Below, piece after piece: positions 44,531-53,286 of a DNA stretch of 64,000 bases; position 1 is the first letter of the stretch; every line of letters begins with the position of its first letter. The stretch spans positions 1 to 64,000 of the forward strand of contig JANYKG010000042.1 of NCBI GenBank assembly GCA_025358205.1, written 5' to 3'. The notes below the pieces were generated by a model. That model saw nothing but the letters and a program-made list of their open reading frames with translations, made no database searches and was not told where the DNA came from. Made by a program: the position numbers and the translations under genes. This DNA comes from Armatimonadota bacterium (GTDB taxonomy: Bacteria; Armatimonadota; UBA5829; DTJY01).

Positions 44531-45658
44531 ATGAAAACGCTTATTCTGACACTCATACTCGCGGCATCGGCAAGCGCGACCGCACCGGACTTCGTGCGCA
44601 ACGCGGATGTCTGCAACGGCTGGTACAAGGCCTGGGACGACAAGGTCACGCAGGAGATGCAAGACCTGCCGTTTGTGATCGCCTCTCACCCGGACAAGGA
44701 TATGCTGGCCAAAGCCCGCAAGCTGAACACGCGGCTTCTGGAGTATGTCACCTTTTACCAGATGCCGGCAGACCAGTATTACCAGCATGCAAACATCAAG
44801 GATCACCCGGAGTGGGTGTGCATCCACGCGGACGGCAAGCCGGGCGAGTCTGCGGATAACGCGAACGCGGACTGGCTGACCACCTGCCCGAACTCGCCGA
44901 CCTACCATGAGTATGTCATCAAGACCGTCAGGCTTATCATGGAGGCGGGAGTTGACGGGCTGTTCATAGACAACGGCCACCCGGATCGGGTCTGCGAAGG
45001 CCCGAAGTTCGGCAAACACAAGCACCTCTATCCTGACCAGGACAACAACTACGCATACCGCAAGCTGCTTGAGGACATATCAGCGGTGGTGAAGAGCTAC
45101 GGTGCGGACAAGATCGTCATCGTGAACCCCGGCAATCCGTGGGAGCAATGGCGCGGCGCGTGTGACGGCCAGATGCTGGAGTCGTACATCTGCTCTTGGG
45201 CGTGGGACAACCGCTGGAAGGAAGAGAAGATTCTGCAGTATCAGAAGGAGTGGGGCGCAAAGGCCGATGCCGGTGACGCGGTGATAGCGCTCTCCTATCT
45301 CGACCACACCAAGGCGCCGGTCCGCGATGATGCCTTCTACTGCTTTGCGTGGGCGAGGCTCTCCGGCTTCATCTGGGCGGACTGGTTTACCGGGATAGAC
45401 ACAGCGCGCGATTTGTACAAGGTGCGACTCGGCCCGGCAGTGGGTCCTATGAAGACGAATACCGGCTACTACTCCAGAGAGTTCAAGTACGGCATGGTGG
45501 TCGCCTCCAAGGAAGCGATGGGCGCTTCGTTCCGCATAAGCGCGAAGGACCATCCTAGCGTCCTGGATTTGTACAACACGAAGTTCCTCAAGCCCGGCAA
45601 GTCCGGCGACTATGAGATTAAGCTGGACAAGGGCGAGGGTCGGGTTTATACGTGGTGA
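44531..45658 (+). CDS. Secreted glycosidase-like TIM-barrel protein
   Basis: A 375-residue exported protein. MKTLILTLILAASASATA is a signal peptide. The body follows a (beta/alpha)8 pattern: RLLEYVTFYQMP, GVDGLFIDNGHPDRV (Asp at a strand end, a common catalytic or binding site), KIVIVNPGNPW, MLESYICSWAWD and AVIALSYLDH. This resembles hypothetical glycosyl hydrolase families of the GHL15/GH-like group, with no family assigned confidently. The ATG at 44531 fits the signal peptide although GGAG is 12 bases upstream. Substrate unknown. Confidence 0.65.
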   Translation: MKTLILTLILAASASATAPDFVRNADVCNGWYKAWDDKVTQEMQDLPFVIASHPDKDMLAKARKLNTRLLEYVTFYQMPADQYYQHANIKDHPEWVCIHADGKPGESADNANADWLTTCPNSPTYHEYVIKTVRLIMEAGVDGLFIDNGHPDRVCEGPKFGKHKHLYPDQDNNYAYRKLLEDISAVVKSYGADKIVIVNPGNPWEQWRGACDGQMLESYICSWAWDNRWKEEKILQYQKEWGAKADAGDAVIALSYLDHTKAPVRDDAFYCFAWARLSGFIWADWFTGIDTARDLYKVRLGPAVGPMKTNTGYYSREFKYGMVVASKEAMGASFRISAKDHPSVLDLYNTKFLKPGKSGDYEIKLDKGEGRVYTW

Positions 45659-45665
45659 TAAGGGG

Positions 45666-45735
45666 CGAACATCGAATTCCGAACCCTTCGACGCCGCTCA
45701 GGACAGGCATCCAACTTCGAACATCCAACAATCCA
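45666..45735. repeat. CGAACATCCAAC-type array interrupted by a CCTTCGACGCCGCTCAGGAC unit
   Basis: GAACATCGAATTCC and ATCCAACTTCGAAC heptamers flank a CTTCGACGCCGCTCAGGACA unit at about 45687-45706. That unit is a self-similar dispersed word known to me from many environmental genomes, here sitting inside the array. The array abuts the glycosyltransferase ribosome site. Confidence 0.55.
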
Positions 45736-45749
45736 GAGGGATGCTTCAG

Positions 45750-47018
45750 ATGAGTCAGCCTTCGGGACGCCGAATTGTCCTACATCCGTTCGGGTCGCTG
45801 GGGGATATCCACCCGTTCATCGCCATTGCGATTGGGCTTAGAGAGCGTGGGCACACACCCGTCATCGCCACGCACGAATCCATGCGAGGGAAGGTCGAGG
45901 CGGAGGGGATTGAGTTTCGCGCTATCCGCCCTGATCCCCTGGGAAGCGGCGATGCCGTGGAGATCGTGCGCCAGGCGATGGAATCCCGGCGCGGGCCTGA
46001 GAATATCATCCGGGGCATGCTCCAGCATCTGAGAGAAAGCTACGACGACCTGATGGAGGCGCTGCCCGGGGCGGATTTGGTCATCACGCATCCGATTGCC
46101 TTCGCGGGGCCTATCGCCGCAGAGAAGCTGGGCATACCATGGGCTTCTACCGCACTCGCACCATTGAGCATGTTCTCAGGGGATGACCCGCCGGTCGTCC
46201 CAGGCTACCGGTTTCTGTCCGAGTTGTACCGCAACAACGCGGCGTTCAGGCGGTCTCTGCAGGCGCTCAGCAGGGCGATTGCCGGGCCGTGGTTCAAGCC
46301 GGTCTACAATCTCCGCGAAGAGTTGGGGCTGCCGCAGGACGGCATACCGATCCTGACCGGCCAGCGGTCGCCCTACCTCATGCTCGCACTGTTCTCGGAG
46401 TCGCTCGGTGCGCCCCAGCCGGACTGGCCACCGCAGACGCGCCAGACCGGGTTCTGCTTCTACGACAAGCACACGTCCGACAACCTGCCGCCCGAACTGG
46501 AGCGGTTTCTCGACGACGGTCCGCCGCCGATAGTATTCACACTGGGGTCCGCAGCGGCGCTTTCCGCCGGTGATTTCTACGGTGAGAGCGCGAAGGCCGC
46601 TCAACTGCTGGGGCGACGTGCGGTCCTGCTGACAGGAAAGGGGACGCATGACGCGCTGCCGAAGGGTATCATCGCGTGCGAGTACGCGCCTTACTCGGCG
46701 TTGTTCCCCAGTGCGTGCGCGGTCGTCCATCACGGCGGAGTCGGAACCACCGGCCAGACATTGCGATCAGGGAGGCCGATGCTCGTAGTGCCGTTCAGCC
46801 AGGACCAGCCGGACAACGCGGCCAGGGTGGTGCGCCTCGGCGTGGCCCGATCAATCCCCCAAAGCCGCTACACCGCCCAGCGAGCGGCATCCGAGTTGAG
46901 ATCCCTGCTCGAAGAGCCTTCCTACGCTCTCAAGGCAAAGGATGTCGGTCTCCGCGTCCGCGCCGAGGATGGAGTATCAAAGGCGTGTGATGCGATAGAG
47001 GAATTCCTCGCAGAATAG
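45750..47018 (+). CDS. GT1-family glycosyltransferase (UGT/MGT type)
   Basis: A 422-residue GT-B fold enzyme that transfers a sugar from a nucleotide sugar to a lipid or small molecule. The N-terminal domain starts GRRIVLHPFGSLGDIHPFIAIA, the C-terminal domain has IVFTLGSAA and the donor-binding signature VVHHGGVGTTGQTLRSGRPMLVVPFSQDQPDNAARV. It resembles the sterol/flavonoid and macrolide glycosyltransferases. The second of two ATGs (45750) has GAGGG 9 bases upstream. Convergent with the SIS gene, 11 bases apart. Confidence 0.92.
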   Translation: MSQPSGRRIVLHPFGSLGDIHPFIAIAIGLRERGHTPVIATHESMRGKVEAEGIEFRAIRPDPLGSGDAVEIVRQAMESRRGPENIIRGMLQHLRESYDDLMEALPGADLVITHPIAFAGPIAAEKLGIPWASTALAPLSMFSGDDPPVVPGYRFLSELYRNNAAFRRSLQALSRAIAGPWFKPVYNLREELGLPQDGIPILTGQRSPYLMLALFSESLGAPQPDWPPQTRQTGFCFYDKHTSDNLPPELERFLDDGPPPIVFTLGSAAALSAGDFYGESAKAAQLLGRRAVLLTGKGTHDALPKGIIACEYAPYSALFPSACAVVHHGGVGTTGQTLRSGRPMLVVPFSQDQPDNAARVVRLGVARSIPQSRYTAQRAASELRSLLEEPSYALKAKDVGLRVRAEDGVSKACDAIEEFLAE

Positions 47019-47029
47019 GGGTCTCTGGT

Positions 47030-48076
47030 CTACTCCTTGGCGGTGATCTTGCCGCCTCGCGCGAATACGCCAGCCGTCAGTCCGCGGTCTGCAGCCATCA
47101 TGTCAATCAGAAGCTCCTGGGGAACGGCACACACCAGCGAGAGAAGCTCCGGGCGGCCAGGCTGAAGGACGATGCTCTGGATGTTCTCATGCGCCGGAAC
47201 GGCTTCTGAAGTCATCAGCAGAATTTTGCTGCCCAGATCGGCCATCTCCACCGCCATGCTGCGAACCAAATCGCCGCCGTGACCGTCGGACGCATACATG
47301 ATCGCGTAGTGTCCCGGCCCAGCGACCTCGAACGGCCCGTGACGCATGCTTCCGCCGGGCATGGCGGTGGTGTACACGTGTGCGCCCTCCTGGAAAGTCA
47401 GCGCAGCCTGTCTCGCGGCGGTCATCGCCGGGCCTCGGGAGATGAAGTATACGGTCTGCGCGTCCATCAGCAGGTCTGCGGCGGCCCTGATCTCGTCCAT
47501 CCTATTCGCGATAAACTCGTCCATGCCCTTCGAGATCTCATCCAGTTCACTCAGCAGGGATGAAGTGTCCTCCAACGCAATCGCGCGGGACAGAAGCAGC
47601 ATCAGGGCCATGCTGTTCGTGTAGGTCTTGGTCGAAATGGTCGCCTCGTCCCCGGCCATCATCTGCAGGTTCACGGTCGCCTCGCGGGCCATGCTGTTGA
47701 CCGGGCTGTTCGTCACGGTGATCAGGTGCTGATGGTGGCGGAGGTACTGCACCACCTTGCGGGTCTCCACGCTCTCGCCGGACTGCGAGATGGCGATGAT
47801 GATGTCGTTGTCGCGGATGGACTCCAGCCCGTAGTGCAGCAGTTCGCCGGCCTCCCATGATACAATTGCTGCGGATGATTTGTCGCCCAGATACTCGCGC
47901 ACAACCCCCGGCACGAACTCAGATGTGCCCATTCCCATGAACGTGATGCTCCTGGTCCGGTACGAAACCATGTGCCCTACGGATTCCAGCGGCCCGGCGC
48001 CCTCCTCGCTGCGGTAGAATGCAACCAGGTTTCGGAGCGCCGATCCCTGTTCCCTTATCTCGTCAGCAAAACTCAT
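47030..48076 (-). CDS. Double-SIS-domain sugar isomerase/deaminase-like protein (GlmS isomerase-like, no glutaminase)
   Basis: A 348-residue protein with two SIS domains. The first has ITFMGMGTSEFVP and IIIAISQSGESVETRKVVQYLRHHQHLITVTN; the second VYFISRGPAMTAARQAALTFQEGAHVYTTAMPGGSMRHGPFEV, which is the GlmS-type active-site segment. It lacks an N-terminal amidotransferase domain, as in AgaS/FrlB-type isomerases or deglycases acting on phosphosugars. GAGG fits the second ATG (48076) at 6 bases. Upstream lies a TCGTGCTCG-type array. The specific phosphosugar is unknown. Confidence 0.88.
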   Translation of the reverse strand: MSFADEIREQGSALRNLVAFYRSEEGAGPLESVGHMVSYRTRSITFMGMGTSEFVPGVVREYLGDKSSAAIVSWEAGELLHYGLESIRDNDIIIAISQSGESVETRKVVQYLRHHQHLITVTNSPVNSMAREATVNLQMMAGDEATISTKTYTNSMALMLLLSRAIALEDTSSLLSELDEISKGMDEFIANRMDEIRAAADLLMDAQTVYFISRGPAMTAARQAALTFQEGAHVYTTAMPGGSMRHGPFEVAGPGHYAIMYASDGHGGDLVRSMAVEMADLGSKILLMTSEAVPAHENIQSIVLQPGRPELLSLVCAVPQELLIDMMAADRGLTAGVFARGGKITAKE

Positions 48077-48082
48077 CATCTT

Positions 48083-48116
48083 CCTCGTTCTCGTGAATCG
48101 TACTCGTGCTCGTGAT
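48083..48116. repeat. CTCGTGAATCGTACTCGTG array (TACTC family)
   Basis: Degenerate TCGTNCTCG hexamers lie immediately upstream of the SIS gene ribosome site, at the divergent junction with the ADP-ribosylglycohydrolase-type gene. Confidence 0.5.
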
Positions 48117-48228
48117 CTCTGTTCGCTACCATTCTACCGCCAATGCGAAAACATGTCACCCCTCCGAGGAGTCCACGTGGGCAATGGCGAACCTTACGGT
48201 GGTTGTTCAACATGTCCGGAGGCGAAAC

Positions 48229-49365
48229 ATGCGTAGACTGATACTAAGTTCTCTGATCTGCATATTCATCGCTGGTGCCGCCCAGGCCCGCGAGTTCCGC
48301 ACGCTGCCCGCGAGCGTCTATATCGATAAGATGAAGGGCGGATGGGCCGGACAGATGATCGGCGTCTCGTACGGCGCACCAACCGAGTTCAAGGCGTGCG
48401 GCAAGACCTACGACGCCCCGATCCCCTGGACTAAGGACATCGTCGCCAACTCCCTGCATCAGGACGATGTCTACGTGGAGATGAGCTTCCTCGAAGCGAT
48501 TGAGAAGTACGGCCTCGATATCACATACCCGCAGGCCGGCAAGGCGTTCGGCGAGACCAAGTTCCGCCTCTGGCACGCGAACAAAGAGGGCCGCGAGAAC
48601 GTCCGCAAGGGCATCATGCCGCCGGACTCGGGCAGCCCGAAGTACAATTCGCACTACAATGACATTGACCTCCAGATCGAGGCGGACATGTTCGGCCTAA
48701 TCAACCCCGGCATGACCCGCTCGGGCATCAACATCTGCGACAGATTTGGCCGCATCATGAACTCCGGCGACGGGCTGTACGGCGGGCTGTTCATGACCGC
48801 GATGTACACCGAGGCGTTTTTCGAGAAAGCCCCGCGCAAGCTGGTGGAGTTCGGCCTGAAGAATATCCCTGCCCGAAGCGTCTATGCGAAGACCGTGAGC
48901 GATGTGATCCGCTGGCACGATGAGAACCCTGGTGACTGGCGCGCAACCTGGCAGAAGCTCCAGGACAAGTGGGCGTCCAACCCGAGCGGGCGGTGCTCCA
49001 CGGACCCGAAGGGCTTCAACATAGACGCGAGTCTGAACGGGGCGTACATCGTCGTCGGCCTCCTCTACGGCAACGGCGATGTCATGAAGACTATGGAGAT
49101 CACCTGCAGATGCGGGCAGGATTCCGACTGCAATCCGTCGAGCGCGGCGGGGATACTCTGCACGGCGCTCGGGTACAGCGGAATCCCGGAGGAGCTTAAG
49201 CAGGGCATCCCGGCGATCGCGAACGAGAAGTTCGAGAACGTCGGCTATACGTTCAACAGCATCCAACCGGTCTGCGTGAAGTCCGCGGAAGAGGAAATCA
49301 CCCGCGCAGGCGGCAGCATCAAGACCGTGGACGGCAAGAAGGTTTTTGTTATTCCGGTACAGTAG
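48229..49365 (+). CDS. Secreted ADP-ribosylglycohydrolase-fold protein
   Basis: A 378-residue exported protein (signal peptide 1-19, ending GAAQA). The DraG/ARH all-helical fold is shown by KMKGGWAGQMIGVSYGAPTEF, HQDDVYVEMSFLEAIEKYG (first metal-binding acidic pair), NDIDLQIEADMFGLI and GQDSDCNPSSAAGIL (second metal site). Cytoplasmic relatives remove ADP-ribose from proteins or DNA; exported relatives of sugar-utilising bacteria have unknown substrates. GGAGG is 6 bases before the ATG at 48229, which is preferred over upstream starts. It is flanked by a sugar isomerase and sugar enzymes. Confidence 0.87.
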   Translation: MRRLILSSLICIFIAGAAQAREFRTLPASVYIDKMKGGWAGQMIGVSYGAPTEFKACGKTYDAPIPWTKDIVANSLHQDDVYVEMSFLEAIEKYGLDITYPQAGKAFGETKFRLWHANKEGRENVRKGIMPPDSGSPKYNSHYNDIDLQIEADMFGLINPGMTRSGINICDRFGRIMNSGDGLYGGLFMTAMYTEAFFEKAPRKLVEFGLKNIPARSVYAKTVSDVIRWHDENPGDWRATWQKLQDKWASNPSGRCSTDPKGFNIDASLNGAYIVVGLLYGNGDVMKTMEITCRCGQDSDCNPSSAAGILCTALGYSGIPEELKQGIPAIANEKFENVGYTFNSIQPVCVKSAEEEITRAGGSIKTVDGKKVFVIPVQ

Positions 49366-49415
49366 AATCAGGAGACCGACAGTCACTACTGCCAGATGGT
49401 TATACTGATAAGTAT

Positions 49416-50408
49416 ATGAGATTAGAAGATTGCATCACGGATATAGCGGCATTGGGTGTCCCGCCACTGGAGAAGTCTATGCCAGAGGATTGCTGGATAG
49501 AGGCTCGCGATTCCGGGGCGATACCATCGCCCGTCTATGACCTCTATGTCAAAGCGAACTACCTCTCTCTAGATGCCTCGCCAACCTTCTTGGCAGATTC
49601 CGATAGGGTGTTATTCACTTATTTCAGAATGTTGTTATCAAGCCTTCGTAGTGCCATGATTGAGTCCGCTGATGAACTCGCGGAGTTCCTTACCGCTGAC
49701 GCTAGCAAGTGGAGTGGGGGGACATGGGACCTGAAGGCTGAAGAGAAGGCGCGACGTCATTTCAAGCATTGCCTTGTAGCTTTGCAGGCGTCATTGGACA
49801 TTCTTGCTGACCTCATAGCACTGTTCTTCCCCGGCCGAGTCAAGAACCTACGCGTAGGACGAGCTCAATTCTCATACATTGAGACATGGCTGGAATCTGC
49901 GACCCTGCGCAACAATGGGATCGTGACTCCGCATGAGCACTTTCTCCAGCAACTACATGATGTGCTGAAACCTATCGTCCTGCCTGACTCAGCAGAGCGG
50001 GAGTGGATACGGTTGATGCGCCTGTTCCGCAACAAGGCCGCTCATCTGGGAACAGGAATGTTTCGCTATGTTCTGCTCCGCCAGAGGGGAGGCCCGCTCT
50101 ATACTTTCCTTCCACGACAGTGGCCGTACATATGGGAGAGACATATCGTCTCTGTCGGACGAGATGCGACACCGCGGGCAGAGCCTTTCCAAGAAATCCT
50201 AGTCCATCAGGATGTTCAGTCTTTCATGGAGGGGCTGAGGGCGAAGGTCAATGATGTGATAGCTAGTGGTACTGCGGTGCTGATCACAGCCTATGACCAA
50301 CTCAAGGATTGCCCTGTAGACACCAAGGCGCTGAGTGAACTAGAGAGCAGTACGGAGAAATGCGGTTTTGAGCACTTCACAAATGCGGTATTGTTTGAAT
50401 CGCAGTAA
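49416..50408 (+). CDS. Unknown protein with a possible HEPN-like RNKAAH motif
   Basis: I cannot name this 330-residue protein. It is soluble, helical by composition, and less GC-rich than its neighbours. LMRLFRNKAAHLG near residue 205 has the Rx4H pattern of HEPN ribonuclease domains, found in toxins and RNA-processing proteins. The pattern is short and could be chance. A following cognate antitoxin-like (MNT) gene is not evident. The segment GGPLYTFLPRQWPYIWERHI follows. Start is at 49416, 50 bases after the preceding stop. Not obviously part of an operon. Confidence 0.6.
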   Translation: MRLEDCITDIAALGVPPLEKSMPEDCWIEARDSGAIPSPVYDLYVKANYLSLDASPTFLADSDRVLFTYFRMLLSSLRSAMIESADELAEFLTADASKWSGGTWDLKAEEKARRHFKHCLVALQASLDILADLIALFFPGRVKNLRVGRAQFSYIETWLESATLRNNGIVTPHEHFLQQLHDVLKPIVLPDSAEREWIRLMRLFRNKAAHLGTGMFRYVLLRQRGGPLYTFLPRQWPYIWERHIVSVGRDATPRAEPFQEILVHQDVQSFMEGLRAKVNDVIASGTAVLITAYDQLKDCPVDTKALSELESSTEKCGFEHFTNAVLFESQ

Positions 50409-50534
50409 TGGAAGAAATGGGACCGCGGCATCATAGATTTCTATCTGATCTTCCAGGTAGCTTCTACCAAATACCAGATTATATTCGGGTTGCACACGAT
50501 TGGAGAGCGACATTCCGCGTTGTTTGCGGCTTAT

Positions 50535-50552
50535 CATCATCGGAGGATGATG
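50535..50552. other. Small perfect stem-loop upstream of the esterase gene
   Basis: CATCATC and GATGATG (7-bp arms, GGAG loop). It lies in the 193-base gap after the unknown gene; otherwise that gap shows nothing but a normal ribosome site (AAGGAG) before 50602. Confidence 0.4.
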
Positions 50553-50601
50553 TTCCCGTGGCAACGAACCTTACACCATAGCACGCACAAGGAGTATTCA
50601 G

Positions 50602-51960
50602 ATGTTTGAGATCACATCCCCCAGGCCGTATCAGGTCTTTCAAAGAAACGATGATTATGTAGGCGATATCCAAGTCACGGGAACAGCGGAGGGCGCGAAG
50701 AAAGTCGAGTTCCGTCTGACCGACGGCACGTGGCAGACGGCTGACGTGGTGGACGGGCGCTTTTCCGCAACGATAGCGGATGTGCCGGTGGGTGGGCCAT
50801 ACGCGGTCGAGGTGCGCGAGAAGGGCGCGAAGACCGTCCTGAAAGTGGACAACATCCTCGTCGGCGACTTGTGGATTCTCGCCGGTCAGTCGAATATGGA
50901 CGGCTGCGGGAAGCTCATCAACCTTGAGCCGCCGCACCGCATGGTTCACGCATTCTACTACAACGAAACCTGGGGCACGGCCAAGGACCCGCTTTGCCGA
51001 GTGATGGATTCCATTGACCCGGTTCACTGGGGCGGAGTTGAAGACCTGGCCGAGATCGAAAAGGCCAGGCAGTGGGATCACAACTTCCGCGAGATCGGCG
51101 CGAGTCTGGGTGTGCGCTTCGGCAAAGACCTCCACAAGGCAACCGGCGTCCCCGTCGGCCTGCTGGTCTGCCCGCACGGCGGAACGTCTCTGGAGCAGTG
51201 GAGTCCCAAACACAAGAAACTCGGCGGCAAGTCGCTCTACGGCTCGATGCTTCGGCGCATCAACGAGTGCGGCGGCAAAGTCGCGGGATGTCTCTGGTAC
51301 CAGGGCGAATCGGACGCGGTCGGCCCAACCCAGGGCAAGCAGTATAGGAAAGATTTTCGCTTCCTGATCGAGAGCATGCGCGCAGACCTCGGCAACCCGG
51401 ACATACCGTTCATCTACGTGCAGCTCGGCCCGTTCTTCAGCGACGATACGCTCTATAGGGACGGGTGGAACCGCGTGCAGAACACCCAGCTTGAATTCGA
51501 GAAGGAGATGCCGAACCTGGCGATGGTCCCGGCCATTGATTCCACCATTTCGGACATCATCCACGCGGACGCAGTTTCGCTCAGGCGCATCGGCGCGCGC
51601 ATGGCACTCATGGCACGCAAACTGCGGTTCGGCGAGGACATACCGTTCGGCCCGCGCCCTGTGGAGTTCACTTTCACCGAAAAGACTCGAACGACAATCA
51701 AGGTGAAGTACGCCGAGGTACACGGCAAACTGACATCGGTGTCAGGCGTGCGCGGATTCCTGGTCGAGAAGGACGGAGCGCCCCAGGTTATCAAGCAGTG
51801 CGTAGTTGACCCGAAGGACGGCTGCAGCGTGCTGATCACGATGGCCGAACCCGTGTCCAAAGGTTCGAGCCTCTGGTACGGCAGGGGACTCAACCCAATC
51901 GTCAGCCTGAAGGACGCGGCGGGGTTCCCAGCCCCGGTCTTCGGGCCGGTGAAACTATAA
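50602..51960 (+). CDS. SGNH-hydrolase sialate/carbohydrate O-acetylesterase
   Basis: A 452-residue enzyme. A small N-terminal beta domain (about 1-90) precedes the SASA/CE-type catalytic domain with the Ser motif ILAGQSNMDG, the oxyanion Gly region CPHGGTSLEQW, GCLWYQGESDA and DIIHADAVSLRRIG (Asp/His pair). It removes acetyl groups from sugars such as sialic acid or hemicellulose. No signal peptide is visible, so it is probably cytoplasmic. AAGGAG precedes the ATG. Its stop is 3 bases before the MFS ATG, so the two are co-transcribed, and GH2 follows. Confidence 0.9.
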   Translation: MFEITSPRPYQVFQRNDDYVGDIQVTGTAEGAKKVEFRLTDGTWQTADVVDGRFSATIADVPVGGPYAVEVREKGAKTVLKVDNILVGDLWILAGQSNMDGCGKLINLEPPHRMVHAFYYNETWGTAKDPLCRVMDSIDPVHWGGVEDLAEIEKARQWDHNFREIGASLGVRFGKDLHKATGVPVGLLVCPHGGTSLEQWSPKHKKLGGKSLYGSMLRRINECGGKVAGCLWYQGESDAVGPTQGKQYRKDFRFLIESMRADLGNPDIPFIYVQLGPFFSDDTLYRDGWNRVQNTQLEFEKEMPNLAMVPAIDSTISDIIHADAVSLRRIGARMALMARKLRFGEDIPFGPRPVEFTFTEKTRTTIKVKYAEVHGKLTSVSGVRGFLVEKDGAPQVIKQCVVDPKDGCSVLITMAEPVSKGSSLWYGRGLNPIVSLKDAAGFPAPVFGPVKL

Positions 51961-51963
51961 CAG

Positions 51964-53286
51964 ATGTCTGACACATGCACAACAAGCGGATCGGCGAAGG
52001 CGCATGAACCCGTAAGCGTCTTCTACATCGTCGCGTTGTGTATGTTCACCATCGGCACGTCCAGCGTATCGTTCTGCTCGAACCAGGTGCTGCCGCTGAC
52101 CATGAAGAGGTTCACGGACAGCACCATGCTGATCGGGTTTGTGGTCGCGCTTCAGGCGCTCAACCAGCTTTGGGTGACGCCTTACGCCGCATGGAAGTCC
52201 GACCGAATCTGGACGCGAATCGGACGTCGCAAGCCGCTTGTACTTATCATCACCCCGCTCCTCGCTGTGACCATATTCATGGTACCGCACATGCCTGCTC
52301 TGTGGATGATCATCCCCTGGGTGTTCATCCTGCAGATGGCCGAGGATGCCGACCAAGCGGTGCTGATGCCTGCGATATGCGATTCCGTGCCGGACAAGCA
52401 AAGACCGATGGCGACGGCGATGTGGCAGGTGGCGGTGGGCGTTTCGGCGTTCGTGATGGGCCGCTATGTTATGAAGTTGATGGACCCAGGGGTGCATGAA
52501 CTCATCCTTCGCAAGCTCGGCATCAACCTTCACCTCGCCAGCCTGCAGGGCGCCGAACACTGGCCTTACACGGTTTCGGCGGTCACCGTTGTGATCACGG
52601 GAATCATCTTCCTGTTCGTCATGAGAGAGCGCTACGTCGAGCCGAGACCGCTGGACAAGTTCCGGCTCTTCTCCTACGGCAAAGAGGTATTTCAGATCAG
52701 GGAGCACAAGCTGATCTACATCATATTCCTCTTTCAACCGCTGTTCTACCTTGTGGCTATCGCCTTCTTTCCGCTGCTGGCCAAAGAGCAGTTGCACATG
52801 AAGCCTTCCCAGTACGGGACCGCGTTCGCCTGGAGTTCGGTCGTTACACTCACGACGGCGATCCCCATGGGCTGGCTGTTCAACCGGTTCAAGCACCGCA
52901 GGGCGTTCTGCATCGGCGCGTGCGCATACGCCGTCCTGCCGCTCACCTACGGGCTGTTCTTCATGCACACCGCGCGCGACATGGCGATCTTCTTCGCCGC
53001 CCAGATCGTGGCGTTCAACGTCTTCCGCTTCAACTTCATGCCATACGTGATGGAGTACACCACGCACAAGAACGTCGGGACCATCCTCGGCTTCACGACA
53101 GCCGTGAACGGTCTGGTTCGCTTCACCATGCTGCCGTTGTTCGGGCTTCTGGTGGACCTATCCGGCAAGAACTACAAACTGCCGCTGTATGGAGGCTATG
53201 TCGGGGCGGTGGTGTGCATCATCGCGCTGCTCATGATGCGCCCGCCGGAGAAAGCGATGGCGGGAGAGGGAATGGCTGATGGTTAA
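51964..53286 (+). CDS. MFS transporter, sugar-type (paralogue of the gene at 56173)
   Basis: A 440-residue permease with about 12 helices. ALNQLWVTPYAAWKSDRIWTRIGRRKPLVLI is the MFS motif A equivalent between helices 2 and 3. HWPYTVSAVTVVITGIIFLFVMRERYV and VMEYTTHKNVGTILGFTTAVNGLVRF are shared with the paralogue at 56173. The plan resembles GPH/sucrose-type transporters. It likely imports the sugar acted on by its neighbours. It follows the esterase by 3 bases and overlaps the GH2 start by 8 bases, so translational coupling is likely. Its C-terminus (GMADG) is encoded in an ATGG-type array. Confidence 0.9.
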   Translation: MSDTCTTSGSAKAHEPVSVFYIVALCMFTIGTSSVSFCSNQVLPLTMKRFTDSTMLIGFVVALQALNQLWVTPYAAWKSDRIWTRIGRRKPLVLIITPLLAVTIFMVPHMPALWMIIPWVFILQMAEDADQAVLMPAICDSVPDKQRPMATAMWQVAVGVSAFVMGRYVMKLMDPGVHELILRKLGINLHLASLQGAEHWPYTVSAVTVVITGIIFLFVMRERYVEPRPLDKFRLFSYGKEVFQIREHKLIYIIFLFQPLFYLVAIAFFPLLAKEQLHMKPSQYGTAFAWSSVVTLTTAIPMGWLFNRFKHRRAFCIGACAYAVLPLTYGLFFMHTARDMAIFFAAQIVAFNVFRFNFMPYVMEYTTHKNVGTILGFTTAVNGLVRFTMLPLFGLLVDLSGKNYKLPLYGGYVGAVVCIIALLMMRPPEKAMAGEGMADG

